DNA of 22,393 nt, from positions 1 to 22,393 of the forward strand of contig JAHDGN010000009.1 in NCBI GenBank assembly GCA_020627645.1, given 5' to 3'. Made by a program: the position numbers and the translations under genes. This document shows positions 1-6,899 of the stretch, in pieces (position 1 is the stretch's first letter; every line of letters begins with the position of its first letter). The DNA comes from Akkermansiaceae bacterium. Its GTDB lineage: Bacteria > Verrucomicrobiota > Verrucomicrobiia > Verrucomicrobiales > Akkermansiaceae. The notes under the pieces are model-generated. The model ran no database searches. It saw nothing but the letters and a program-made list of their open reading frames with translations, and was not told the DNA's origin.

Positions 1-878
1 AGTTTGGTGCGGCAGTTTTCGAGGAGGGTTTTGGTGAGTTTGATTCCTTCGTCTTCGGGGTGTTTTGACTTTCCGAGTTCGATACCAACATATCCTCGGT
101 AACCGTGTTTGAGAACGATCTTGAGGGCTTTGAGGAAATCGGTTTCGGTTTCTTCCCCATTTTTGTCAAAGTTGTTGGACTTAGCGGAAACGCCTTTGGC
201 GTAGGGCATGAGGTCTTTGATGCCTTGATATCGGTCGTAGTCGAAGAAGTTGCCGAAGTCAGGGAGTGAGCCACAGTTGGGAAGTTTAACTTGTTTGAGG
301 ACGTCGGCCATCCATTTGCCGTTGGAGGAGAGGCCGCCATGATTTTCGACGATGATGTTGATGTTGTGGTCTTTGGCGAAGTTGGAGAGGGAAGTCAGTC
401 CTTTGATGGCGTTGCTGGCGATGGTTTTGTCGTCAGGTCCTTCGCCGTAGCAGTTGATTCTGATAGAGTGGCAGCCTAGGAATTTGGCAGCTTCGACCCA
501 TTTTTTGTGGTTATCGACGGTTTTTTGTCGGGCGGTTTCGCTATTTGCGGCGATTTGGCCTTCTCCATCGACCATGAGGAGGACATTTTTGGAATTGAGG
601 TCGGTGGTTCGCTTCTTGAGCTCAGTGAGGAAGGTTTTGTCTTGGGCTTTGTCTTTGAAGAAGTGGGTGACGTATTCTAGGGCGTGGATTTGATGGGTAT
701 TTGCGGCGTAGGCAGGCCAGTCGAGAACCTTCATTTTGCCAGCTTTGATGGTCCGGTGGTTGGACCATTGGGCGAGCGATATTTTAAAGAGGGGCTCTTT
801 TGGGGTGGGTTTGGTGTTTTGGCCGAGAGCAGCAGATGCGAGGGCGGTCGTGGTTAGGAAGTGGCGACGAGTAGGCAT
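1..878 (-). CDS. Sugar-phosphate isomerase/epimerase-like TIM-barrel protein, Tat-exported, 3' end outside window
   Basis: The frame is open from the ATG at 878 to the window edge, giving 292 residues without a stop, so the C-terminus is missing. The N-terminus (MPTRRHFLTTTALASAALG) has a twin-arginine and a short hydrophobic stretch, so export by Tat is likely. The rest resembles the xylose isomerase-like TIM-barrel family (AP endonuclease 2 superfamily). Likely metal ligands are E178 in IVENHGG, D207 in LPDFGNF and E267 in YVGIEL. In planctomycetes and verrucomicrobia such exported members are many and are linked to sugar or polyol metabolism, but the substrate cannot be read here. It lies 51 bases downstream of the ThuA-like gene on the same strand, so the two are probably co-transcribed. 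Family call is firm; enzyme activity is unknown. Confidence 0.85.
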   Translation of the reverse strand, partial: MPTRRHFLTTTALASAALGQNTKPTPKEPLFKISLAQWSNHRTIKAGKMKVLDWPAYAANTHQIHALEYVTHFFKDKAQDKTFLTELKKRTTDLNSKNVLLMVDGEGQIAANSETARQKTVDNHKKWVEAAKFLGCHSIRINCYGEGPDDKTIASNAIKGLTSLSNFAKDHNINIIVENHGGLSSNGKWMADVLKQVKLPNCGSLPDFGNFFDYDRYQGIKDLMPYAKGVSAKSNNFDKNGEETETDFLKALKIVLKHGYRGYVGIELGKSKHPEDEGIKLTKTLLENCRTK

Positions 879-929
879 GAGTTTTGTTTGTGATAGGTTA
901 TTGGTTTTTAAAGATTCGTTACTTCTCTT

Positions 930-1961
930 CTATTTGACGTAGGTCGTGGGTTTTTGGGGTTTGACGCCAATTTTTTCGTAGCTGAAGCCACTTGAGAGGG
1001 GTTTGTATTCACCGACGATGTCGACGGAGGAGTTTGCTTTGATTTGGTCTTCCATTTTCAGTCCCCAGTAAAGGCTGTTTACGACGAGGCGGCGAAGTCC
1101 TTCGGATTGGAGGTCTTTGGCGCTGCCCATGGTGGAATGGAGAATTCGTGATTTTTTTCCGGTTGTGGTTTCCCAGTGGGTGGTCCAGACCACCGGGAGG
1201 GGGATTTTTTTAGTGTTGGGTGCGTCGTCTTTTTTCCGACCAACAAGGGGTTGTCCCAGGACGAGGGGTGTGCACCCTTCGGGAAGTGAGCCGTCTTCGG
1301 GGTAGGTTCGGTAGACATCTGTGGGGCCCCAGATGTCTGTCACTCCGGTAAGGATTGGGTGGTTCTTATTTTCGGGAATGATGATGCCGCGAGTGGAGTC
1401 GGCTTGCCATCGGCCGTGGTGTTTGCGGAAGGCTCCCCCGACGATGTCGCCGAAGTGGATTTTTTTGCCTTTGTAGGGGAGGGGGCCACGAAATCCGTGG
1501 TTGGCGGTACGGAGGAGGGTGAAGGGTTTACCGGAGTCTAGAAAGTTGACGATGTGTTCTAGCTGATCATCGGGAAGGGAGAGGAGACGGTGAAAGAAGA
1601 TGACTGCGTCGGCCTTGGCGAGGTGTTCTAGTCCTGGGATGTTGTGTTTTTGGAATTGAGCTTCTTCTCCTTTTTTGGGGTAGACGGGGAGAGTGGGATC
1701 AACGAGTCCCTCTTTGTTGACAGCAAAGAGGACGGTGGTGTGGAATCCATGGTGAGTGGAGAGAAGGCGTGCGAGCATGGGCATGGCTTGTTCGCTGCGG
1801 TATTCTTGGTCGGCAGCGATAAGAACGATGTGTTTTCCTTTACCGGGGCCGTTTTGGCCTTCGAAAGTGAGCCAGGCGTTTTCGTTTTTGGGCACGGGGT
1901 GTTGGGCTTGAAGAATGCTGAGGGTGGTGATGAGAAATAAGAGGGTTTTGCGGAGTGTCAT
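930..1961 (-). CDS. ThuA-like domain protein (trehalose-utilization family), secreted
   Basis: The 343-residue protein starts with a Sec-type signal peptide (MTLRKTLLFLITTLSILQAQ). The ThuA-like fold, a class I glutamine-amidotransferase-like domain, runs from about residue 43 (HIVLIAADQEYRSEQAMPML) through 118-154 (DAVIFFHRLLSL, then FTLLRTANHGF) to the conserved end near RRLVVNSLYWGL. ThuA-like proteins are common beside carbohydrate or 3-keto-glycoside genes in this group of bacteria; their exact reaction is mostly unproven. It is followed by the sugar-phosphate isomerase-like gene on the same strand and is divergent from the adenosyltransferase gene at 2052. I see no classic amidotransferase catalytic triad, which is normal for ThuA. 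The family is clear, the substrate is not. Confidence 0.85.
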   Translation of the reverse strand: MTLRKTLLFLITTLSILQAQHPVPKNENAWLTFEGQNGPGKGKHIVLIAADQEYRSEQAMPMLARLLSTHHGFHTTVLFAVNKEGLVDPTLPVYPKKGEEAQFQKHNIPGLEHLAKADAVIFFHRLLSLPDDQLEHIVNFLDSGKPFTLLRTANHGFRGPLPYKGKKIHFGDIVGGAFRKHHGRWQADSTRGIIIPENKNHPILTGVTDIWGPTDVYRTYPEDGSLPEGCTPLVLGQPLVGRKKDDAPNTKKIPLPVVWTTHWETTTGKKSRILHSTMGSAKDLQSEGLRRLVVNSLYWGLKMEDQIKANSSVDIVGEYKPLSSGFSYEKIGVKPQKPTTYVK

Positions 1962-2051
1962 GGTTTTAGGATACGTCAGTTGTTGGTTTGAGTTTTCGTT
2001 GGGCGACTTTAGGGGTTGTGATTTCTGAGGGGAGTTCTTTTTTTAGGGGAG

Positions 2052-2570
2052 ATGAGCATTACGACAAAGCGGGGTGACGAGGGGACAACGGAGTTATTAT
2101 TCGGGGTGAAGGTGAAGAAGGGGGCGGTTCAGGTTGAGGCTCTGGGGGTAGTGGACGAGCTCAATGCATTTTTGGGCTTTGCTCGAGTGATGGTGAATGG
2201 TGATTTGGCGGTCCAGATTGATAGGGTACAGAGTTGGTTGGTGACGTTAATGGGAGAGGTGGCGATGCCAGAAGGGTTTGAGGAGAAATACAAGAAGGCT
2301 GGCTTCGGGAGGGTTGGGATCGGAGAGATTGATGAAGTGGAGAGTTGGTGTGAGGAGTTGGAGAGGAGCGAGGGTGGTTTTCGAGGTTGGCTGAGGCCTG
2401 GGGTTGAGGGTGGGGAGTTGGCGGCTCGTCTACATATGGTGCGCACGGTTGCGAGGCGCGCAGAGCGCAGAGTTTGGGATGTTGATGCGGCTGTTGCTTC
2501 AAGGGAGATGAGGGTCTTGTTGAATCGGCTATCGGATTGGTTGTGGTTGGTGGCGCGGAGTGTGGAATGA
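2052..2570 (+). CDS. ATP:cob(I)alamin adenosyltransferase, PduO type
   Basis: The 172-residue protein matches the PduO/CobO2 family, which transfers the adenosyl group of ATP to cob(I)alamin to make coenzyme B12. Visible motifs in order are the N-terminal ATP-binding stretch TTKRGDEGTTELLFG (residues 4-18), VDELNAFLG (34-42), RTVARRAERRV (131-141) and NRLSDWLWLVAR (158-169). The arginine-rich RRAER and the NRLSD motif are the nucleotide- and corrinoid-binding signature. Length is near the usual 180-190. An AGGGGAG purine run touches the ATG directly (2045-2051), which is closer than usual. It is a single gene, divergent from the ThuA gene and followed by a hairpin at 2598. No other cobalamin gene is in the window. 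Confidence 0.9.
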   Translation: MSITTKRGDEGTTELLFGVKVKKGAVQVEALGVVDELNAFLGFARVMVNGDLAVQIDRVQSWLVTLMGEVAMPEGFEEKYKKAGFGRVGIGEIDEVESWCEELERSEGGFRGWLRPGVEGGELAARLHMVRTVARRAERRVWDVDAAVASREMRVLLNRLSDWLWLVARSVE

Positions 2571-2597
2571 TCTTGGGGTCTTGGGGAAAAGAAAGAA

Positions 2598-2619
2598 CCG
2601 CCCTTCAGATGAAGGACGG
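2598..2619 (+). terminator. Candidate hairpin terminator after the adenosyltransferase gene
   Basis: CCG-C-CCTTC, loop AGAT, GAAGG-A-CGG forms an 8-bp stem with one C/A mismatch, 28 bases after the stop codon. The following bases (CTTTCGGG) hold only a short T run, so termination would be weak. The rest of the gap to 2862 shows no gene. A TTGACA at 2814 has no matching -10 box at normal spacing. Confidence 0.4.
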
Positions 2620-2862
2620 CTTTCGGGTGTATCCACTATTTGCCCAGTTTGCGGATTGGTTGGATGAGGTGTGTCTTTAATTTTTTCCAGTGAAGGGCAA
2701 GCAGTGTTGAATCTTTTTAAGATTTTGGAGCCGGTATCCCGCACTCTCTGATGTAAAGACGTATGGGAGAGATTTTTGTTAGGAAAAATTGTGAATATTT
2801 TTGATGGGCACCTTGACAAGGATTGAACAAAACAGGGGGAGGGTGTTTCCTATTAGAGAAAA

Positions 2863-4341
2863 ATGAACCATATTGTGAAGAGGGCGGTTTTGTTGGTTGG
2901 AGTGTTTGCGTTGGCGTTGCTGGCGGTTCAGGCGTATCGGGTTCTGCGTGGACATCCTTCGATTTTTCAGTTCAAGGGGGTAAGTCATCGGTTTGTCCCT
3001 GAAAAAGCAACGTTTGCGGATGGGCCCGCGATTGATTTGAGTGAGGTTCCATCATTGGCTCAAGTGAACGATGATATGGTGAGGTTAGTGGAGCGGGTGA
3101 CGCCTGCGGTGGTCAGTATCGATACAAAGATCCTGACGAGAGAGCCATTTAAGGATCAATTTGGAAGACTGTACGAGAGGCGCCAAATTCGGCCGGGATT
3201 GGGATCAGGGGTCATTGTGACAAAGGAGGGGCATGTGGTGACGAACCATCATGTGATTGAGGGTCAGCGAGGGATTGAGGTCACTTTGCATGGGGGAAGA
3301 AAATTGCCAGCGACTTTGATTAGTTCGGATCAGCTTTTGGATATTGCTGTTTTGCGTATTGAGGGAGGAAAGGTGGGGGAAGAGTTTCCCTGTTTGAGTT
3401 TTGGAGATTCAGATCAGGTGAAAGTTGGTCAGTTGGCAATTGCGGTTGGGAATCCGTTTGGAATTGGAGAATCTGTGACGGTAGGGAGAATTTCGGCGAG
3501 AGACCGATCTTTGTCTGATGACCAGCCAGATGTGTTTCAGACGGATGCGGCGATTAATCCAGGGAATTCAGGTGGGCCGTTGTTGAATCATGTCGGAGAG
3601 ATTATTGGCATCAATGCGTCGATTTATACGAAGGATCGAGAGAATCCTGGATTTGATGGGATTGGTTTTTCGATCCCGTCGAATGATGTGGAGCGAACGC
3701 TAAGGCATATTTTACAGAAGGGGCGTCCGGTTTATGGGTATTTGGGTGTTAATTTGCGTGAGATGAATGATTATTTCCGTAAGGTCTTGGGTCATGCCGG
3801 GGGCGGAGTATTGGTTTGGGATGTGGCTTCGGGTTCGCCGGCATTCGAGGCTGGGTTGCAGCCACAGGATGTGGTGCTGAGTATGAATGGGAAGATGGTG
3901 ACAAAGCCTGACATTTTTTTGAATTGGGTTCAGAGATCTCCAATTGGAGAGGAATTGGTCTTGAAGGTTTGGAGGTCGAGTGAGGGCAAGATGGTGATCT
4001 TGCGCCCCAGAGTTGGGGATTCGAACGCGGTGGTGCCTAGCCGATTGTTGAGCGAACGAGCGGCGGAGATTGAAATGATTAAAAAGAGGGTTGGGATTAA
4101 GGTGCGGAATTTGACTGGTCGCTTTGCGGGGCAGGGGGTGATGGTGGAGCATTTAGTCGAGGGCGGTTTGGCGGAGGAAGCTGGTTTGAGACGTGGGGAT
4201 CTGATTTTGGCCGTGGACCGAGAGCGGGTCGCCCTTGACTGGGATTTTTATGTGAGAATGGACGGGGCTGGAGAACGGGTCAGAGTTTCGTTTAGCCGGA
4301 GGAATCGAATTTTTGAAACGGAGATTTTGATGGGAGATTAA
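2863..4341 (+). CDS. HtrA/DegP-like serine protease with two PDZ domains
   Basis: The 492-residue protein has an N-terminal membrane segment (about residues 8-24) that anchors it or directs export. The trypsin-like domain (about 70-285) carries the full triad: H130 in VVTNHHVI, D160 in LLDIAVL and S236 in NPGNSGGPLL. PDZ1 covers about 288-385 (GYLGVNLREM onward) and PDZ2 about 405-490 (FAGQGVMVEHLVEGGLAEEA). This is the classic DegP/DegQ layout for periplasmic protein quality control, and the length fits the family. The gene is followed 21 bases later by an OmpA-like gene on the same strand, so an envelope-stress pair is plausible. The ATG is chosen because the hydrophobic segment follows it directly. 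No strong ribosome-binding site is seen. Confidence 0.95.
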   Translation: MNHIVKRAVLLVGVFALALLAVQAYRVLRGHPSIFQFKGVSHRFVPEKATFADGPAIDLSEVPSLAQVNDDMVRLVERVTPAVVSIDTKILTREPFKDQFGRLYERRQIRPGLGSGVIVTKEGHVVTNHHVIEGQRGIEVTLHGGRKLPATLISSDQLLDIAVLRIEGGKVGEEFPCLSFGDSDQVKVGQLAIAVGNPFGIGESVTVGRISARDRSLSDDQPDVFQTDAAINPGNSGGPLLNHVGEIIGINASIYTKDRENPGFDGIGFSIPSNDVERTLRHILQKGRPVYGYLGVNLREMNDYFRKVLGHAGGGVLVWDVASGSPAFEAGLQPQDVVLSMNGKMVTKPDIFLNWVQRSPIGEELVLKVWRSSEGKMVILRPRVGDSNAVVPSRLLSERAAEIEMIKKRVGIKVRNLTGRFAGQGVMVEHLVEGGLAEEAGLRRGDLILAVDRERVALDWDFYVRMDGAGERVRVSFSRRNRIFETEILMGD

Positions 4342-4362
4342 AATGATTAGACTGTTGGGGCG

Positions 4363-5478
4363 ATGAGCACTTACGAATATGATGAAGGAGGGTCGAAGTT
4401 TGGGGTTTTTTTGGTCGTTGGCGTCGTTGTTGCCTCGCTGGTAGGGGGAGGAGTATTCATCATGAAGAGTGGAGGGGGGACGCAAGCGAAGAAAAATCAT
4501 GTCGTGGAGGAGACAGGTGATGAGGGGGGAAACGAATTGGATGAGGTAGAGGGTGGAGTTGTGGAGATGGGGGAGTCGGGTTTGAATGAAGATGATTTAG
4601 CGAAGGGCTTGGAGGAGAGTTTGAGTGAGTTGGAGCTACCTGGAGTTGGAGATTTGGGGTTGGAGGATGCGGGTCCATTGGGCGTTGCTGATTCAAATGA
4701 GATCAATGAGGCAGATCATGAAATCAGAGTGGAAGATGGGGATTCGGGATCAGTAAAGGTGGCAAAAGGATTTTTGAACGCAGTGATGAATGGGCGTTTT
4801 GATGAGGCGAGGGGGCTGGTTGACCGGACAGCGGTGACGGATGCAAAAATTGCGGGGCTCTTTATTGTTTTTGAGGAGGGAAGGTATGGATTGCGGGGTC
4901 AGAAGCCTGTCCGGGTGATGTTTGATCGAGAGCGGGTGGCGGGGGTCGTTGCTTACGTCGTACCGGAAGGGGGAGGGAAAGCGTTGGATCTAGGTTTGAA
5001 TCTGCGGAAAGTGGGAACTCATTGGAAGGTGAATGAAGTGAGTTTAGATTCTTTATTAGGTGCTTATGCGGAGAGGGTGGGTGGTGGAGATGTTCACTTT
5101 ACGCCCTTGGTGAAGAATCCACAGGGGGGAGACACGTTGATCCTTTACTTTGGTTTTGATGAGGATGGATTAACTCGTCGGACAGAGAAGCAGCTCGATG
5201 TGGTGGCTGGGTTATTGAAGTTAGATTCGGGTAAAAAATTGACAGTTTCTGGTCACACGGATGCGTTGGGGAGTGATCAATACAATGAGGGTTTGTCGGG
5301 CCGGAGGGCGAGAGCTGTGGCTAGTTATTTGTTAAGAGTAGGAGTGCCCCGATCCCAGATTGTGACGAAGGCGGAGGGGGAGACGAGGCCAAGGCGACCG
5401 AACGAGCGGGGAGACGGTGAGGATGACCCGCAGGGAAGAAGAGCGAATCGGAGGACTGAGATTTATTTGGATTTTTAG
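4363..5478 (+). CDS. Membrane-anchored OmpA-like peptidoglycan-binding protein
   Basis: The 371-residue protein has a short cytoplasmic start, one membrane segment (about 13-35), and a long acidic Glu/Gly-rich linker (about 45-125). A middle domain follows (about 130-250, starting GSVKVAKGFLNAVMNGRFDEAR) that resembles small NTF2-like or DUF4878-type domains; this part is uncertain. The C-terminal OmpA domain (257-371) has GHTDALGSDQYN and LSGRRARAV, with D300 and R315 in the positions that bind diaminopimelate in OmpA proteins. The protein probably links the inner membrane to the cell wall. It lies 21 bases after the HtrA gene and is very likely in one operon with it. The stop at 5478 faces the convergent ArsC-like gene, with 73 bases between and no clear terminator. 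Confidence 0.88.
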   Translation: MSTYEYDEGGSKFGVFLVVGVVVASLVGGGVFIMKSGGGTQAKKNHVVEETGDEGGNELDEVEGGVVEMGESGLNEDDLAKGLEESLSELELPGVGDLGLEDAGPLGVADSNEINEADHEIRVEDGDSGSVKVAKGFLNAVMNGRFDEARGLVDRTAVTDAKIAGLFIVFEEGRYGLRGQKPVRVMFDRERVAGVVAYVVPEGGGKALDLGLNLRKVGTHWKVNEVSLDSLLGAYAERVGGGDVHFTPLVKNPQGGDTLILYFGFDEDGLTRRTEKQLDVVAGLLKLDSGKKLTVSGHTDALGSDQYNEGLSGRRARAVASYLLRVGVPRSQIVTKAEGETRPRRPNERGDGEDDPQGRRANRRTEIYLDF

Positions 5479-5551
5479 GGCGATAAGTGAGGTTGTGCCG
5501 ATGGGTCTTTTGGAAATCACCGAGGCCGCTTGGTTGGAAACTAGCGTTCGT

Positions 5552-5905
5552 TTATCGGGAGAGGAATTCGATAATACGGGATTTTGGCCGACCGATGATG
5601 GCTTTCTTTCCTTTGAGGAGGACAGGCCGCTGAAGGAGTTGTTTGTGTTTGACCAAAATATCCACGACTGCGTCTGGGTTGTTGACGAAGTCCTCTGGAT
5701 TTAATTCGAGTTTTTTGAATTTGGAATCTTTGCGGACGAGGTCCTCAACTGGATCTTCGATGGCGTTGACGATTTTGCGGAGTGCTTTTTCGTCAGGGGG
5801 AGTCTTGATGTAGAGGATGACTTCATGTTCGACTCCAAGTTCCTCGGCGACCGCCAAGGCGTTTTTGGAGGAGCCTCAATGAGGGTAGTGGTAGATCTGA
5901 ACCAT
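5552..5905 (-). CDS. Putative selenocysteine-containing ArsC-family protein (in-frame UGA at residue 10)
   Basis: Read from the ATG at 5905, the frame gives MVQIYHYPH, then TGA (5878-5876), then GSSKNALAVAEELG and on to a stop at 5552: 117 residues if the UGA is read through. The start closely parallels ArsC-family N-termini (IYHNPxCGTSRN), and the UGA sits exactly at the catalytic cysteine. The C-terminal part has QRPVLLKGKKAIIGRP, the conserved arginine region of arsenate reductases. A SECIS-like hairpin follows the UGA. With UGA as a stop, only a fragment beginning at an internal TTG (5857) would be called, and it would lack the active site. The family uses a thiol redox centre; arsenate as substrate is not proven, and YfgD- or Spx-like roles are possible. 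Selenium insertion needs SelA/B/C/D elsewhere in the genome. Confidence 0.82.
5842..5859 (-). promoter_or_regulatory. Bacterial SECIS-like hairpin downstream of the in-frame UGA
   Basis: On the minus strand, CCTTGGC, loop GGTC, GCCGAGG folds into a 7-bp hairpin (one T.G pair) starting 16 bases after the UGA. The E. coli fdhF SECIS, from memory, is GGU-U-GCA, loop GGUC, UGC-ACC. The loop is the same, and a U three pairs below the loop matches the fdhF bulged U, here opposite a G. SelB recognises that U and the loop GU. The match is by eye, not by a SECIS search program. Confidence 0.75.
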
Positions 5906-5962
5906 GGGCAGAGTATGTGAGAAAGATCGGGAGATGGGAATCGATAAGACGAAATTTTGGGC

Positions 5963-5995
5963 AAAAAAACCCAGGAGATTTCAGCGTCTCCTGAG
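5963..5995 (-). terminator. Rho-independent terminator after the SASA esterase remnant
   Basis: On the minus strand, CTCAGGAGA, loop CGCTGAAA, TCTCCTGGG makes a 9-bp stem (one T.G pair) followed directly by seven T residues (5969-5963). It lies 20 bases after the stop of the esterase remnant at 6016 and insulates the selenoprotein candidate, whose start is at 5905. Confidence 0.88.
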
Positions 5996-6015
5996 GTTGG
6001 TGTATTTTCTTAGTT

Positions 6016-6655
6016 TTATGGATTACTGAGGAGGTTGACCATTCCGTCGCCCATGGCATCACCGATCAGCCAGTAGGTTTCGCCATTTTGATGCCAGTGG
6101 AAATTTTGGTCGATGGGTGAGTCAGTGACTTCTCTCCAGAATCCACGGGTTTCGGCCGTGAAGACTGTGCCTTCAAATTCGGGGTGTTTGATGGGGTCAG
6201 CAACTGTAAGCTGAGCCTCCATGATACCGACTCGTCTTACGTTGGTGTTCGCAAGGCCTCCGATTCCACTGTTGGCGATGGAGATGGGGAGAGTTGGTTT
6301 TCCGAATTCGTTTCGAATGTCGTTGATGAGATCTGTGAGATTTGCTTCGTACTCGTCAACAAAGGTTTGTGAACCTCCGTCGTTCCATCCTTGGTGCCAA
6401 CCAAACCCTGCGATTTCGTATCCAAGTCCATCCCATTCAGGAAATTCTGTGCCAAGATTGTTGAGAGCCTCTCGGATGTATGCGATCATCCCGTCATAGT
6501 ATGGATCAACATCCCCTCCTCGTGCTGCGACCGCACTTGGTGGACGATAATCGACAGCGAGGCTTTTGCCGCCCCATGCCACCTTGAGGAGGAGTACGGG
6601 TTCATTGTAGAAGTCGCCGACTGCCCATCCGAACCCGAGTTCAGGGCCGAATTTT
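6016..6655 (-). pseudogene. SASA-domain (sialate O-acetylesterase / CE6-like) esterase, 5' part lost
   Basis: The frame encodes about 213 residues of a SASA-domain carbohydrate esterase: KFGPELGFGWAVGD, then PVLLLKVAWGGKSLAVDYRPP, YEIAGFGWHQGWND, and the C-terminal FTAETRGFWREV...NFHWHQNGETYWLIG with the catalytic-type His. Family members begin with a GQSNM block holding the nucleophile serine, about 100 residues before the FGPELG motif; this is absent. Going upstream, family likeness ends at about 6655, and the same frame reaches a TAG at 6691-6693. A GTG at 6660 could start a short product, but without the serine block it would not be a normal esterase. Upstream of the break, the opposite strand encodes the end of a PEP-CTERM protein. 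A good terminator remains downstream, so this looks like a gene cut by deletion. Confidence 0.75.
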
Positions 6656-6835
6656 GACACAAATACTGGTTGGTCGGAGCTTTCCTGGACCTATGTGGTT
6701 GGAGAGGATGGGCTTGCTGCTGGGACGACTTTTCGTTTGTCGATAGATGGTGCTGCAATCGTGCCAATTCCGGAGCCATCTTCTGCTTTGTTGGGCTTGG
6801 TTGGTTTGGCCTTTTTCTTGCATCGCAAGAGGTGA
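6656..6835 (+). pseudogene. C-terminal remnant of a PEP-CTERM sorted protein
   Basis: The plus-strand frame reads DTNTGWSELSWTYVVG, then LAAGTTFRLSIDGAA, and ends with VPIPEPSSALLGLVGLAFF followed by LHRKR and a TGA at 6833. The end is a textbook PEP-CTERM signal: a PEP motif, a hydrophobic segment and a basic tail, used by exosortase systems to process and anchor exported proteins. The preceding residues look like a surface-protein domain end. No start codon with a plausible N-terminus exists: the frame is open only back to 6611, and that part is antisense to the esterase remnant. A strong plus-strand terminator lies 38 bases after the stop. This is therefore a broken gene that has kept its 3' end and terminator. 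Confidence 0.75.
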
Positions 6836-6873
6836 AGGCTCCAGACAAAGCCGATCGTCGCTGAGTTTTTGAT

Positions 6874-6899
6874 GGCGGGCAGAAATGCCCGCCTTTTTT
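6874..6899 (+). terminator. Strong rho-independent terminator of the PEP-CTERM remnant
   Basis: GGCGGGCA, loop GAAA, TGCCCGCC is a perfect 8-bp stem with a GNRA-type loop followed by six T residues. It works for plus-strand transcription. On the minus strand the hairpin is followed by ATCAAAAAC, so it lacks a T run there. The T tract overlaps the stop codon of the convergent DUF1501 gene (6898-6900). Confidence 0.88.

Noticed and set aside
2814..2862. Sigma-70 promoter with TTGACA before the HtrA gene
   Set aside because: No -10-like hexamer lies 16-18 bases downstream, so I do not list it.
5552..5857. ArsC-like protein starting at the internal TTG
   Set aside because: It would lack the active site and first beta strand, while the frame upstream of the UGA is clearly conserved ArsC sequence.
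6691..6693. In-frame TAG upstream of the SASA remnant as a recoded codon
   Set aside because: Family likeness already ends downstream of it and the opposite strand encodes the PEP-CTERM end, so a stop in non-coding antisense is enough.
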